Source of the DNA: Azadirachta indica
Taxonomy: Eukaryota; Streptophyta; Magnoliopsida; Sapindales; Meliaceae
Direction: 5' to 3'
Length of the DNA stretch: 64,000 nt
Assembly: GCA_022749755.1 (NCBI GenBank)
Contig: CM040446.1
Span: 13,230,367-13,294,366, forward strand
This document shows, piece after piece, positions 10,618-21,900 of the stretch. The notes beneath the pieces were generated by a model. The model saw nothing but the letters and a program-made list of their open reading frames with translations, was not told the DNA's origin and ran no database searches. Positions within the stretch are counted from its first letter, which is position 1, and every line of letters starts with the position of its first letter. The position numbers were made by a program, and so were the translations under genes.

Positions 10618-12620
10618 ATGCTCTCAAAAGAAGTCTGCAAGTTATCTAAGCTCATTTCCCGCCAAATACTGTCAAAATCTCTCTATCTCTTCGCTTCTTC
10701 GTACTCCACAGCCATAACCAAGAAATCATGTATCTTTCTTCTCAAACACTGCAAATCCATGGCCCAACTCAAACAAATACAAGCCCAGATCTTCCAGGTC
10801 GGCCTCCACCAAAGCACACACAGACAGTTAACAAGCTCATGGTCTTATGCACAGACCCATTTCTCGGAAACTTGCTCTACGCAGAAAAGATCTTCAGTTA
10901 TACTGAAAATCCCTGTTTATTGATATATAATCTTATGATCAAAGCATTTGCAAAGAAGGGTAGTTTTAGAAAGTCCCTTTTGCTTTTCAATAAACTTAGA
11001 GAACGTGGTTTATCGCCTGATAATTTTACGTATCCGTTTGTGTTTAAGGTTATTGGTTGCTTAGCAGCGGTTAAGGAAGGCGAAAAGGTTCATGGGTATG
11101 TGATTAAAACAGGTCTTGAGTTTGATACTTATGTGTGCAACTCACTCATGGATATGTACGCTGTATTGGGTAAAATTCATAATGTTAAGAAGCTGTTTGG
11201 TGAAATGCCTGAGAAAGATGTGGTCTCCTGGAATGTGTCGATTTCCGGGCACGTTAAGTGTATGAGATTTGAGGATGCTCTGAAGGTTTTTCAGCGGATG
11301 AAACAAGAGAGTAATTTGAGGCCAGATGAGGGTACTGTTGTAAGCGCTTTATCGGCATGTACAGCATTGAAAAATCTGGAAATTGGCAAGGAAATTCATT
11401 GTTATATTAATGAGAGGCTGGAATTCACTCCTATAATGGGAAATGCTTTATTAGACATGTTTTGTAAGTGTGGTTATTTGACTAAAGCAAGGAAAATATT
11501 TGACGAGATGCCCAGCAAGAATGTGATTTGTTGGACAAGTATGGTGTCTGGTTATGTGAATTGTGGTCAGCTAGATGAAGCTAGAGACTTGTTTGACAGA
11601 AGTCCAGTTCGGGATATTGTTCTTTGGACCACTATGATTAATGGGTATGTGCAATTTAACCGATTTGATGAGGCATTGATGCTATTTCGAGAAATGCAAA
11701 TCGGAAGGATTAAGCCCGATAAATTCATATTGGTAGCTCTCCTTACAGGTTGTGCTCAGTTGGGAGCTCTAGAACAAGGAAAATGGATTCATGGTTACAT
11801 TGATGAAAACAGGATTATAGTGGATGCAGTTGTGGGTACTGCTCTTATTGAAATGTATGCAAAATGTGGATGCATAGAAAAAGCTTTGGAGATCTTCTAT
11901 GAGCTTAGGGAGAAGGATACGGCCTCTTGGACTTCAATTATATGTGGGCTTGCCATGAATGGGAAGATAAATAAGGCACTGGAATTCTTCTCAGAAATGG
12001 AAAGAGTTGGGGCTATACCCGACGATATCACCTTTATTGGTGTTTTAGGTGCTTGTAGCCATGGGGGATTGGTTGATGAAGGGCACAAGTTTTTTAATTC
12101 CATGACAGAGATATACCAGATTAAGCCAAAGATAGAACACTATGCATGTCTAATTGACCTACTTGGTCGAGCTGGACTCTTACAGGAAGCAGAGGCGTTA
12201 ATAAAACAGATTCCAAATGAAAACAATGAGATCATAGTTCCACTTTATGGTGCTTTGCTTAGTGCTTGCAGAATCTATGGAAATGTGGAGATGGGCGAGC
12301 AGCTGGCTGCATTGTTAGAGAAAATTGAATCAAGTGATTCTGGTGTTCATACACTTCTTGCTAATATCTATGCCTCTGCTGACAGATGGGATGATGTCAC
12401 AAAAGTGAGAAGAAAAATGAAAGATCTTGGTATCAGAAAAGTTCCTGGATGTAGTTCAATTGAGATAAATGGCATCATCCGGGAGTTCCTTGTTGGAGAT
12501 CCTTATCATCTGGAAATGAAAGAAATGTACTCCATGTTGGATAGCCTGGCTAAAACATCATTGGGTTCAGAAGAAAATGAAATGGAAGGAGACAACCTAG
12601 TTGCTATAAATTTTTACTGA
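10618..12620 (+). CDS. E-class PPR protein, At1g31430-like, frameshifted near the N-terminus
   Basis: Intronless PLS-type pentatricopeptide gene. The long frame opens at ATG 10728 and gives 630 residues ending in an E domain without DYW. It matches Arabidopsis At1g31430 block for block, for example YVCNSLMDMYA, WTTMINGYVQFNRFDEAL and KDLGIRKVPGCSSIEI. The first ~30 residues of that frame are not PPR-like. The alternative frame from ATG 10618 instead encodes a Lys/Ser-rich presumed organelle-targeting peptide and the usual opening block (LLKHCKSMAQLKQIQAQIF). The two frames meet in a CACACACAGACAG stretch near 10811-10825. So the natural protein probably starts at 10618 and a one-base deletion (or two-base insertion) splits it. 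If real, only a protein lacking the transit peptide could start at 10728. Predicted role: organelle RNA processing or editing; target unknown. Confidence 0.85.
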
Positions 12621-14485
12621 ACGAATGTGCCTTTGGGTGCTTGTACTTACGGGGGAAAAGGATTGAGAATTTTGCAGGTTGCTTACTGTCAATGGACGAG
12701 ATTTAAATAAATTCTCTCAAGCCTAAGGATAAAGATATTTTAGATCCAAATTTCTGAGAACAGGCTGCAGATATGGCTTTGTTAGTTCTCAAATGAAAAC
12801 ATTAAAGGTTTGAAAGCATTAGTAGAATTGCTTGAACAAGCTCCAGAGTGATTAGCAGAGCATGTTCCCAACACACCTTATGGCCCAGTAAGTTTTGTTG
12901 ATGCACCATACTATATCTTTTGAAAGCGCAAAAGTTAGGAGTTTAACTTTACACTTAAGACTATCTTTGATTTTTATGTGCTCGTTGTTGTGTATAGCTC
13001 TTTCATTTATAATCTTAAAATTATTAAAATTTTATTCTTATCAAGCCAAGAAAGTTATTATGCTCCCGAGCATGCTAAATTCTCTTTAGAGCAAAATTTT
13101 TGTCCTTCAAAAGAAATTCCTGACAAGAAGACCAGAAACTGGACCTAATCTGTGACATTGTAATTTATTCTGTTCCATTGTTTCTGATGGGTGACTGTTC
13201 CCCCCTTATATTCAACTGTCAACAACAATTTACTAATAAATTCTTGCAGTATTGTCATAGAATCTTTATTGTTTGCTAATAATCTCTTGCAGGGATAACA
13301 GAGAGTCGCTTCTTACTTTTAATTAGATTAGAAGCCATCTGAACATCGTGCCATGATATCCCTAGAATGTTAATTTCACAGCCTTCTTCTCTTAATCATA
13401 GGTCCACTTTATTAGACACAGCTCCTCCAAATTCATGGGTATAGTATTTATTGTTCTAAATAAAAGTCTCTCCACTTAGTATTACCTTGTAAGATACAAC
13501 AATCCGGGTAAGTTCTATGTGTTAGTATTGACAGATAACTCAAGACATCTCTAGTTTTAGGGTTAATTAAATTCTTCAACTACTAAACTTCGAATGAAAA
13601 CATCTTCTGACAATAATTAATCCTTAAAAAAAGCTGGCTTAACATAAAATACTACTGGTGGGTTGACCGAGCCAGTCAAATCTTGCTTTTCTCACTAGAT
13701 TCTGGCTTTGAGTCTCTGCATGAAATTAATGAAGATAATAAATTTGTGTTTGGGTTACTAACGTAATAGGTTGCTTTCTTACGAATTTCTTTTTCCGAGT
13801 ACTGGGGGACCGTTATGGTCCCGTTCCGTTATAGAAAGAGAAGGATGATATCTTATAATATATAAAAATATCAAATTGCATGACATACTCGATCTCAGGA
13901 TAACTTAATAAATTAACTGCAATATGGTTGAATTTTATGTGTTAATTATTTGGACCCATTACACCACTAACAACATAAGTGCTTTCCACCTAATTGCTAA
14001 TTGATATATTTAAAGGCATATAAACTAATAGTGAAAGACAATAAAACATTCCCTTTCTCTGCGGTCAACAACATCCTGCTTAAGAACACACAGAGTCATT
14101 ATAACATTCATTGACTAATAAAACAAAGCCTAAGATTATATATATATATATATATATATAAAATAATGACGAATACAACACAATACTAACATTATCATAT
14201 TCATGGAAATTATGATTAGTAAGTCACTCTCGCATGATGATGATGATGAAATGTAGATGACATAAAACTACACTTTCATCACCTTGCTTACATAAGACAC
14301 GATACAAGTTACACCCCACTATCATTAGAGTTCTAACTAGACCCGGTAGTACATAGTTTAGCTATCGTAGATACTCATGTCATCCATGGTGACGTACAAA
14401 ACTTTGGGGAATGTTATGTAAGAAACCTCACGATTGCGATCTTTATAGTAGAATTAATAATTAGGCTTCAAGTAAACTAATAAAT
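12621..14485. other. Intergenic region
   Basis: Begins with the probable 3' UTR of the At1g31430-like gene. The rest is AT-rich with a (TA)n tract at 14136-14161. The end should include the 3' UTR of the first IMA gene. No further coding or RNA feature is supported. Confidence 0.5.
14136..14161. repeat. (TA)n microsatellite
   Basis: About 13 uninterrupted TA units in intergenic DNA downstream of the first IMA gene. Confidence 0.9.
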
Positions 14486-14641
14486 TCATGCAGCTGGAGC
14501 ATAATCGTAGGTGCCATCATCATCATCATCATCATCCCCATCACCTTCTATGCATGCAGCAGGGGCATAGTCATACCCATCATCTCCATCTCCATGCTTC
14601 TTGCACCATGAGGGAAGCACCGTCTTCGAAATAAGAGACAT
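14486..14641 (-). CDS. IMA: IRON MAN (IMA/FEP) iron-signalling peptide, two motifs
   Basis: Small gene for 51 residues. IMA peptides are about 50 residues, defined by a C-terminal run of Asp followed by GYDYAPAA. They bind Fe2+, are recognised by the BRUTUS E3 ligases, and protect bHLH IVc factors from degradation, which activates iron uptake. This peptide carries the signature twice: residues 17-29 (GDGDDGYDYAPAA) and residues 33-51 (GDG, seven Asp, GTYDYAPAA), joined by Cys-Ile-Glu. Its N-terminus (MSLISK...) is short and hydrophobic without a clear signal peptide, as in known IMAs. I chose ATG 14641 (context GAAAATG). An in-frame ATG at 14662 would add seven residues. The frame remains open to 14839, but a TATA box lies inside that stretch, so the longer version is not expected. 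Existing gene predictors often miss genes this small. Confidence 0.85.
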   Translation of the reverse strand: MSLISKTVLPSWCKKHGDGDDGYDYAPAACIEGDGDDDDDDDGTYDYAPAA

Positions 14642-14750
14642 TTTCTCTATGTACGTCAGCATAGGAAGAGCAAATGCAAACGCGTGTGTTTCTTTAGAAA
14701 GAGAAGTGATTGATATTAGTGGCTTGAAATGAGTTAGAGAAGCGAATGCA

Positions 14751-14758
14751 TTATATAA
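14751..14758 (-). promoter_or_regulatory. TATA box of the first IMA gene
   Basis: The minus strand reads CCTTATATAATGC. It lies about 110 bases above the chosen ATG and predicts a start site near 14720-14728, giving a leader of about 80 bases. Confidence 0.55.
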
Positions 14759-14799
14759 GGCAAGGGAAGGTGCCCAACATGGTTTAGACTTGAGGACAA

Positions 14800-14805
14800 C
14801 ACGTG
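14800..14805. promoter_or_regulatory. G-box CACGTG upstream of the first IMA gene
   Basis: A perfect palindromic CACGTG about 45 bases above the TATA box. bHLH factors of the iron response (subgroup IVc and bHLH121/URI) bind such sites, and the second IMA gene has one too. Function is inferred from position and motif only. Confidence 0.45.
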
Positions 14806-14841
14806 GAGAGCGTGCACTTGTGCATAAAGTGTGTGACAACC

Positions 14842-17494
14842 CAACGCCGATGCCTGCTGGCTAGATTTGGTCCAACCACATCGGACTCTTGATGTACAAT
14901 TCAGCAAACACAACTTACACAACACAACAGGTGGTGAGATGATGTGTAATATGTAAAAGCATCTTTTAGTGCATAGAGGGGTCATCCTCATCTATACTCT
15001 CTCGACACAAATTGCCAGATTTTTTTTTTTTTCTTTTCTTTTTTTGGGGACACTCTAATGTAATGGGCTAGTGGAAATTAATAGAAACTCCTTGAGTGCA
15101 CCTGTGGATGTGCTTTTTGTGGAGGATTGGGAAGTGGGCGGTTCATTTATTGTCTTCTCCAAGACATATTTTTTCTCTTTTTTTTTTTCTCAAAATCTGC
15201 GTCTATATATTATGATGGTGAATCAATGAAAGTCATAATCAGTGGCCAGGGTCACCTCATAATTTGTTAAAAGAAATGCAGTTTCATAGTACACAACACT
15301 GCCATAATGTATTCACAAATTCTCTAGTATAAAAATTAATTTGATTTTATATATATCATTAATTTGGACTTGAGTTTGATCGATCGGGCAGTTGTATATA
15401 CAACTCACTTAATTAAAAATTTGAACGAAATCAATTGTTGCTTAATAATTTAGTGAAAGTATATGGTAATCATGATCATGTGCAAGTGTATAAAAAAGTA
15501 AGATTTTAATAAGTGACGATATACCTCTTACTTTATATATAAAGCCGAATCAATATTCTCATAGACCCACCATTTCATATAATCTCGTTAAAAAAAAATT
15601 TTTTGCTCTTATAGATATGTACTACCACATTTAGACCCATCTGGTTGAAGCTTTTTACTGATCGTTAATAAAAATATCGGATCACTTTGTGAGATGACGA
15701 TGATAGTAGCGATAACTTTGGATGTTAACTTTAACAATTAGGAAGATGTATGCAAGTATACTGATGATCAGCGTAATTAATGAGATTGCATCATCTTGCT
15801 GGCGTTGAAGCAATCTAATTGACTAGTTTGATTATTTTCCATTGGTTTATTAGCCTACCTTGATCCTACATATTTCTTACACTGCAAAATTGGAGTATAC
15901 GTATCATCAACTTCATTAATTAAGTACTCCTTACAGTCAATCGACCAAATCATTAATAAGATGATATTGATAGATATTTTATACTGATTAATATCCTCAA
16001 TTGTCATTGAGTTCTTAATATTATCAGTGAGACAGTTTCATGAGTCAACAATATTAAAATCAAATCCAGCGCAAAAGGTCTAAATTTTGAACTGTTAATT
16101 TCATATATATCACATACAAAACTGGAAGTGATCCAACAGAGGGAGTGGTACTTCAACTAACAAAAGAAAAATCATAACCATCATTTCCCTTAAACGACAA
16201 TTGAAGCTGGAAAATCGAGAAAAGCAGAAAGTAACAGTCACGCAGGTAGCTAAGGATGACATTAAGTAAGCTCTTCTCACATTGGAATTCCCGTATATGA
16301 ATCAACCGATAAGAACAAAAATTGAGTAATACGCTCACCATGGCCACCGCTTAAAAATCAAACTGATCAAAACAAAAGAAGCAACAGGATACTACTGCTT
16401 AACTGATGGAATACCAAACGTATGTATATATTTTCAGTCAAATTCAATTAGCCTGGTTTGCATCTACACGATTTGCATATCAAGAGATTCATTCATACCA
16501 TTTACATATACAAGCCTGAGAGAACTCTTATATATATATATATGTAGAAGTAGTCTTTTCAATTTTGTGGATGGAGAGTTCTCGAAGTTTAGTTTTTATC
16601 AGATTATCACAAACAAATTAATTGGTGAGATGTTCTTTTTTTAACTTTTCTTGTGACTGATTCTGGATACATATATAGCTACTAAATGTGGATCGTTTGT
16701 TTTTCCTTTTTTGTATTTCAAGTCTTTATACTAAATTTAGATTTTTGAATGTTTAAAATCCTTCAGAAAGTTGGTTCATTTAAACAACTGAAAATATATA
16801 AGACTCTAACATCAACTTCGACAATATATATATCAGAATCTTCATTCAGTGTTCAATTGTTTATGTATATTTAAACATACAGAAACAAGACATACGTACG
16901 TACGTCTGCTGGAATATCGTACTGATTATTGCTTGGGGAAAACTCAATGTATTTCTACTTGGGATATGGCCCAATTGTTACCATTGACGCCCTGACGCAC
17001 ATCCCCATGCATCAAATAAGTCATAATTTGCAAGTTCATCTTCAAATAACCTCACAATTAACAATTTTGAAATTAAAATGGGTTAATTTGTTTGAGTCAT
17101 CGACGCTAAATAAATAAATACACTGACACACGCCATAGCATGTAATTAAGAATTCAAACATACATGAACATGAGGAAGTTATTATAATAATTAATAACTA
17201 GATTATAAGTTTTATTTATTAACATCAAATACATATCGTGCTACATCTCATTATAAGCAGTACTCTTGTAATAAATAGTAGAGCCATCCTGTAAAAAGGA
17301 AGAGCTTCCTTATAGTCGGGAACAAGAAACAGAAAACCTATATCAGCTAAACGGGACTCATCACTCGTGAGTCATCTATTGTGGGTTAACTCAATTACTC
17401 TCTATGAAGAAGCAGATTATATAAGATTTAGGGTTTTATAGCTATATATGAACTAGCTAGGGTTTCTTTAATATGTTGATTATTATTACAATAC
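14842..17494. other. Spacer between the two tandem IMA genes
   Basis: Contains the upstream region of the first IMA gene, then AT-rich sequence with scattered (TA)n tracts. Short open frames at 16153-16347 (-) and 16929-17117 (+) lack any family signature. I searched by eye for a third IMA copy (coding for DYAPAA on either strand) and found none. Confidence 0.5.
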
Positions 17495-17752
17495 TTAAGC
17501 AGCCGGAGCATAATCATAGCCGCCGTCGTCGTCGTCGTCGTCGTCTCCATCACCTTCCATGGATGCAGCCGGCGCCAAGTCACAGCCGTCGTCGTCGTCG
17601 TCGTCATCGTCATCACCATCTCCTTCAAATGGTTCGTTAGGGTAATAAGGACACCCATAAACACGAATGTTATCATCATCATGATGAGGCACATTAGCGT
17701 GCATGACGCTGTTTGATGATGATGAGCAAATGATAACTGGGAAGTGAAGCAT
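17495..17752 (-). CDS. IMA: IRON MAN (IMA/FEP) iron-signalling peptide, two motifs, tandem paralog
   Basis: Encodes 85 residues from ATG 17752, or 69 from an internal ATG at 17704. The C-terminal half repeats the IMA signature: residues 44-63 (GDG, nine Asp, then GCDLAPAA) and residues 67-85 (GDG, seven Asp, then GGYDYAPAA). The distal copy is canonical. The proximal copy has Cys for the first Tyr and Leu for the second, which may weaken BRUTUS binding. The Asp runs are mostly GAC codons, against GAT in the neighbour. The N-terminal half contains a His-His-Asp-Asp-Asp segment and several Tyr, with no clear signal peptide. It lies 3 kb from the other IMA gene in the same orientation, a tandem duplication like the Arabidopsis IMA1/IMA2 pair. 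Role by family: positive regulator of the iron-deficiency response. The start codon is the uncertain part. Confidence 0.83.
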   Translation of the reverse strand: MLHFPVIICSSSSNSVMHANVPHHDDDNIRVYGCPYYPNEPFEGDGDDDDDDDDDGCDLAPAASMEGDGDDDDDDDGGYDYAPAA

Positions 17753-17879
17753 ATTTTATTCTCTTGAATGGGATGCTGAACGAAGAGAGAGAAAAGATAG
17801 GTAGCAACACAACTAACAGGAGAATTAATCTGAGTTGACTTGAGTTGCTGTTGGGTCAATACATGAGTAGAGATTGAAG

Positions 17880-17886
17880 TTAAATA
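17880..17886 (-). promoter_or_regulatory. Candidate TATA box of the second IMA gene
   Basis: Minus strand reads TATTTAA, about 130 bases above ATG 17752. It is a weaker match than the TATA box of the neighbouring copy. A TGTATAGCC stretch near 17900 is an alternative. Confidence 0.35.
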
Positions 17887-17986
17887 GAGGAAAAAAGGTG
17901 TATAGCCCTAGAAGGCCTTGTTCTGGTTGCAGGTTGTCTCGTGGAATATTGAGGCAGGAGTGTGCGTTGCTCGTGACGAAAATGGC

Positions 17987-17992
17987 CACGTG
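17987..17992. promoter_or_regulatory. G-box CACGTG upstream of the second IMA gene
   Basis: Perfect CACGTG inside the near-palindrome GGCCACGTGAAGGCC, about 235 bases above ATG 17752. It mirrors the G-box of the first IMA gene and fits control by iron-response bHLH factors. Functional role is inference. Confidence 0.45.
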
Positions 17993-18972
17993 AAGGCCTA
18001 GGTGGCACCACTCTGAAACAATTCTCTGTAAAGCTACAATCTGCAGAATTAATATTAATTGAAAGGATGAATATATATATATATATATTTATGTATATGG
18101 TTATGGTGTTTTCTTGATATATACTGATGGAAAGTTACTTGTGATCTTTTATTTTGTATTTTCTGTGATGTGGCAGCAAATGGGCAAAGCATATATGTGA
18201 TGCTGTGAACGAGAGAATACGAAAAAAATCCTTAGATTTTGTGGCTATTTATAAGTAACATTGAACGGATATACAATGTTGACACATGAAATTTATATTC
18301 TAATTAATTGCACATCAGTCAAATGAGATATATATATATATATATTAGTAATTGTTAACTATATAATCACATTATCAATTTTATGGTCATCTTATATACC
18401 ACATCAATTAAAATATAAATATTACATTTTAAATTTTGTAACAAACAATACTATTTTTACTATTCATTATAATTAAGTTAAAAGAGAGTTTCTTGTTATG
18501 ACAGTCATTTTATATTTGACTGTCAATCAAATATATATGAGTTTCCAATTATTGTTTTGAAGAATGTGTATGCTAAAGTTAAAATTTTAATAGGATTCAT
18601 TGATGTGGCTAATTCCCAAATTGAATTTTAATAGTCTGTAAAAAGATACGTAGATTTTTTTTTCCTTTTTTTTTTTATTGTTTTTTGTTGAATAAAAATA
18701 ATAATCTACTATGATGTATTTTGTACGTACATCCCTAGTCGCTAGTGGGCTTTATATATATTTAGTCTACCCGATCCGAAGTAGCAGCCCATAAAACAAA
18801 AATTCACGAGTGCCGATTGCGTTTCCCCTGCAAGCTTTAAGAAACGCCAACCAGTCATTTCCAAGGCTCAATTTCGAAGTCCTGACTGACCCAAAAGCTA
18901 GCTACGCTCTCCACACCACCAGTTTGGATTATAATTAGTGAAAGATTAAAATGGATTTAACAAAATAAATCA
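17993..18972. other. Divergent intergenic region between IMA and HBP5 genes
   Basis: Holds distal IMA upstream sequence, two (TA)n tracts (near 18070 and 18330), T-rich DNA, and the promoter and 5' leader of the heme-binding gene. A CCCGATCC-containing stretch near 18770-18900 is the probable leader. No gene seen. Confidence 0.45.
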
Positions 18973-21900
18973 ATGGCTGGCACACAGCTTACCCACCAAA
19001 ATTTCCGGCCAATTGCCCTCTATGGCGTCAGTTCCCGCCAACTGGGCACCACAATACCCACTTCACTTCCTCTCCCTCCAAAAGGTTTCAAATCAAGACG
19101 CTTATGCATTAAGGCTAACCAGAATTCGAAGTGGGCAGTTAGGGTAAGCCTAGTAGACCAAAGCAGCCCGCAAAAATCAACGGTCGACGTGGAACGGCTT
19201 GTGCATTTTCTGTATGATGATCTGCCGCATCTGTTTGATGATCAGGGGATTGACCGAACAGCTTACGATGAGCAGGTCATGTTCAGGGACCCCATCACCA
19301 AGCATGATACTATAAGTGGTTATCTTTTTAACATTTCTATGTTGAAGATACTCTTCAGGCCTGACTTTCAGTTGCATTGGGTCAAGCAGGTTTGATTTAT
19401 TATTTCTTTTCACAGTCATGGTATCTATCTATAGAACATTGTTATATTTGACTAAATTTTGTTTTGACCTTCTAAGCTATTAAATATGAGATACGTGAAT
19501 GTCTTAGAGATTGATGATGCCGGTGTAGTTGTGTTCTGGCATTTTTTATAGCTATTGTTGTTTTTAATGCAAAACAATGATTAGATGGTTTAAGATTGAT
19601 TTGGTGTGACCTGTGATGTTGACAGTTAAATCGAACATTATGTTTGTCACAGCAGCTTTCCAGGAATTATTAATTGAAGTTTTTGAAGTTGTATATATTA
19701 ATAATTTATGCAATCTGGGTTGTGAGACTTGATATGCACGTTCATAGGTTATAATTAGTATGATTTAAATACTATGCTTTGATATGCGTTTTGATGTTTA
19801 ACTTCTATCCCTGGATCCGCCACTGGGTAGAATTAACAGTGTTTTAAAGTTAAAAGTTCATTTGCTTATTTTATTTGATTGAACCAATGTAACCATATGT
19901 GTGGTGAAGGTGATGTACAAGGTCCATTTACCTGCTCCAATTAAATTATTCAGTCATTGTCATTAGATCTTCTTTTTACTCTTTAAACTGAATTTCTAGT
20001 TTTTGGTGCTAAAACTCTGATGCAATATCAATTATTACTTCACCGAAGCACCTTTTTTTTTATTTAGGAAATTTTATTTTAAATAATAGGTTCTCCTTCT
20101 TTGATTGATTGCGTTGTTATATAGACAGGACCATTTGAGGTAACTACAAGGTGGACTATGGTAATGAAGTTCATGCTACTGCCGTGGAAACCAGAATTGA
20201 TCTTTACTGGCACCTCTGTTCTGGGCATTAATCCAGAGACTGGGAAGTTTTGCAGCCATGTGGTACAATTTCAGCTCTCTTCCATGGATAGACTAAATGG
20301 TTCACAAGAAATTCCAGTAATGTGTTCTTCCACTTTGTAGGACTTCTGGGATTCCATAAAGAATAATGACTATTTTTCGCTAGAAGGTTTGTGGGATGTG
20401 TTTAAGCAGGTATTTGCTCTTTATTTGCTTAGAATCCCACTAGATGGGCATACATATCTTGACACAAAAGAGTGTTCTTTCTCATTTGTATATTATAATC
20501 CTTTTGCAGTTACGAATTTACAAGACTCCTGATCTGGAAACGCCAAAATATCAGATACTTAAAAGGACTGCAAATTATGAGGTTTTTTGCACTTATTTTG
20601 GATAGATTTCTGTTCCGTCATCACATATGTACTCTACTCTTTTGCATGAATCAGCATCAAGGAAAACATGTTACCTAGTTCTTTTAAAGCACTAATGCAT
20701 GCCCTTCAAGAACATTATCGCTTCATTTTATTTGTTTAACATTGAAGACAGAATGACATTCGATTGAATTATCAAAAAGTATATAGAAAAATGAAAGATG
20801 CCTAATTTGAACTTAGATTTATCAAGAAAAATGATAGTTAGAAAATATAACTGTCAGCTTCTTATGAGAAATAGCATTCAGAATAGGATCACCACACTAT
20901 TATTTCTTTTTCCCCTGCTTTGTTTTAGGTTAGCAAGCTATATTGTCGACTAGGGGTTCTCCTTGTTAAAAATTCAGGCTGTGCAAATCCAGGGCAGAAT
21001 AAGCGTTAATTTCTTATCTCTACACGATGAACTAATACCCTTCTAGTAACTTTTTTCCTGCAATGCTCTCTTGAACTGGGCTTAGAGTCTGGTGGAATGT
21101 CACTAATAATATATATTGATAAGGAAATTGAAGAACATAAAAAATGAACAGGAAATCTCTACCCATTTCCTGGGTGCACTGCTAAATTATGATCTCTGTT
21201 TTCTCTAGATCTATGGAATGTAGAATTTAATAAGAGTTTTCCATGATTGTATACGTTTACATTCTATTTTGGTCATATTCTCCAACATCTCTCTAGTCTT
21301 AATTTATGCATTATAAATTAAAATTTCTATGATTACTGAAAAATAACTCTCTGCTATTTGTTTGCTGTATATTCACAAGTTAAAATGAATAACATGGGTC
21401 GGTTACATATACGTGTTTGTATGTTACTGGATATTAGAATGATTGTGTACAGGTTAGAAGGTACTCCCCTTTCATTGTGGTGGAAACTAATGGAGACAAG
21501 CTATCTGGGTCAACAGGCTTTAATGATGTAGCTGGGTGAGGTTATCTTTTTTTTCTTTTTTTTTTTTTTGAAAATCCAAATCAATAATCTTTGTGCTTTT
21601 CTAATCACTCAGATGATATTCAGGTATTTATTTATATTTATAGTTGATTCTCTCTGTACAGGTATATTTTTGGGAAAAACTCCACAACGGAGAAGATACC
21701 TATGACTACTCCTGTCTTCACTCAGGCAGATGATGCTGAATTGAAGAAAGTATCTATCCAGATTGTTCTTCCAGTTGAGAAAGATATGAACAGGTGAAAC
21801 TCATCAACTATGCTGGTTAGAAAGTATGAATATTGAAACTATAAGAAATGGATGTTTGTTCAGTTGATTAATTACAAATCCATTGAAAAAGTAAATAAAT

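Noticed and set aside
14642..14839. The N-terminal extension of the first IMA frame up to 14839.
   Set aside because: It would start upstream of the TATA box, and the extra residues have no similarity to IMA peptides.
15000..17400. A possible third IMA copy between the two found.
   Set aside because: I found no further coding for the DYAPAA signature on either strand.
17428..17859. A 143-codon open frame on the minus strand, longer than the IMA frame it overlaps.
   Set aside because: It begins at TTG, not ATG, and reads the GAC tract as poly-Thr. The overlapping frame gives the canonical IMA signature twice, so this is a shadow.
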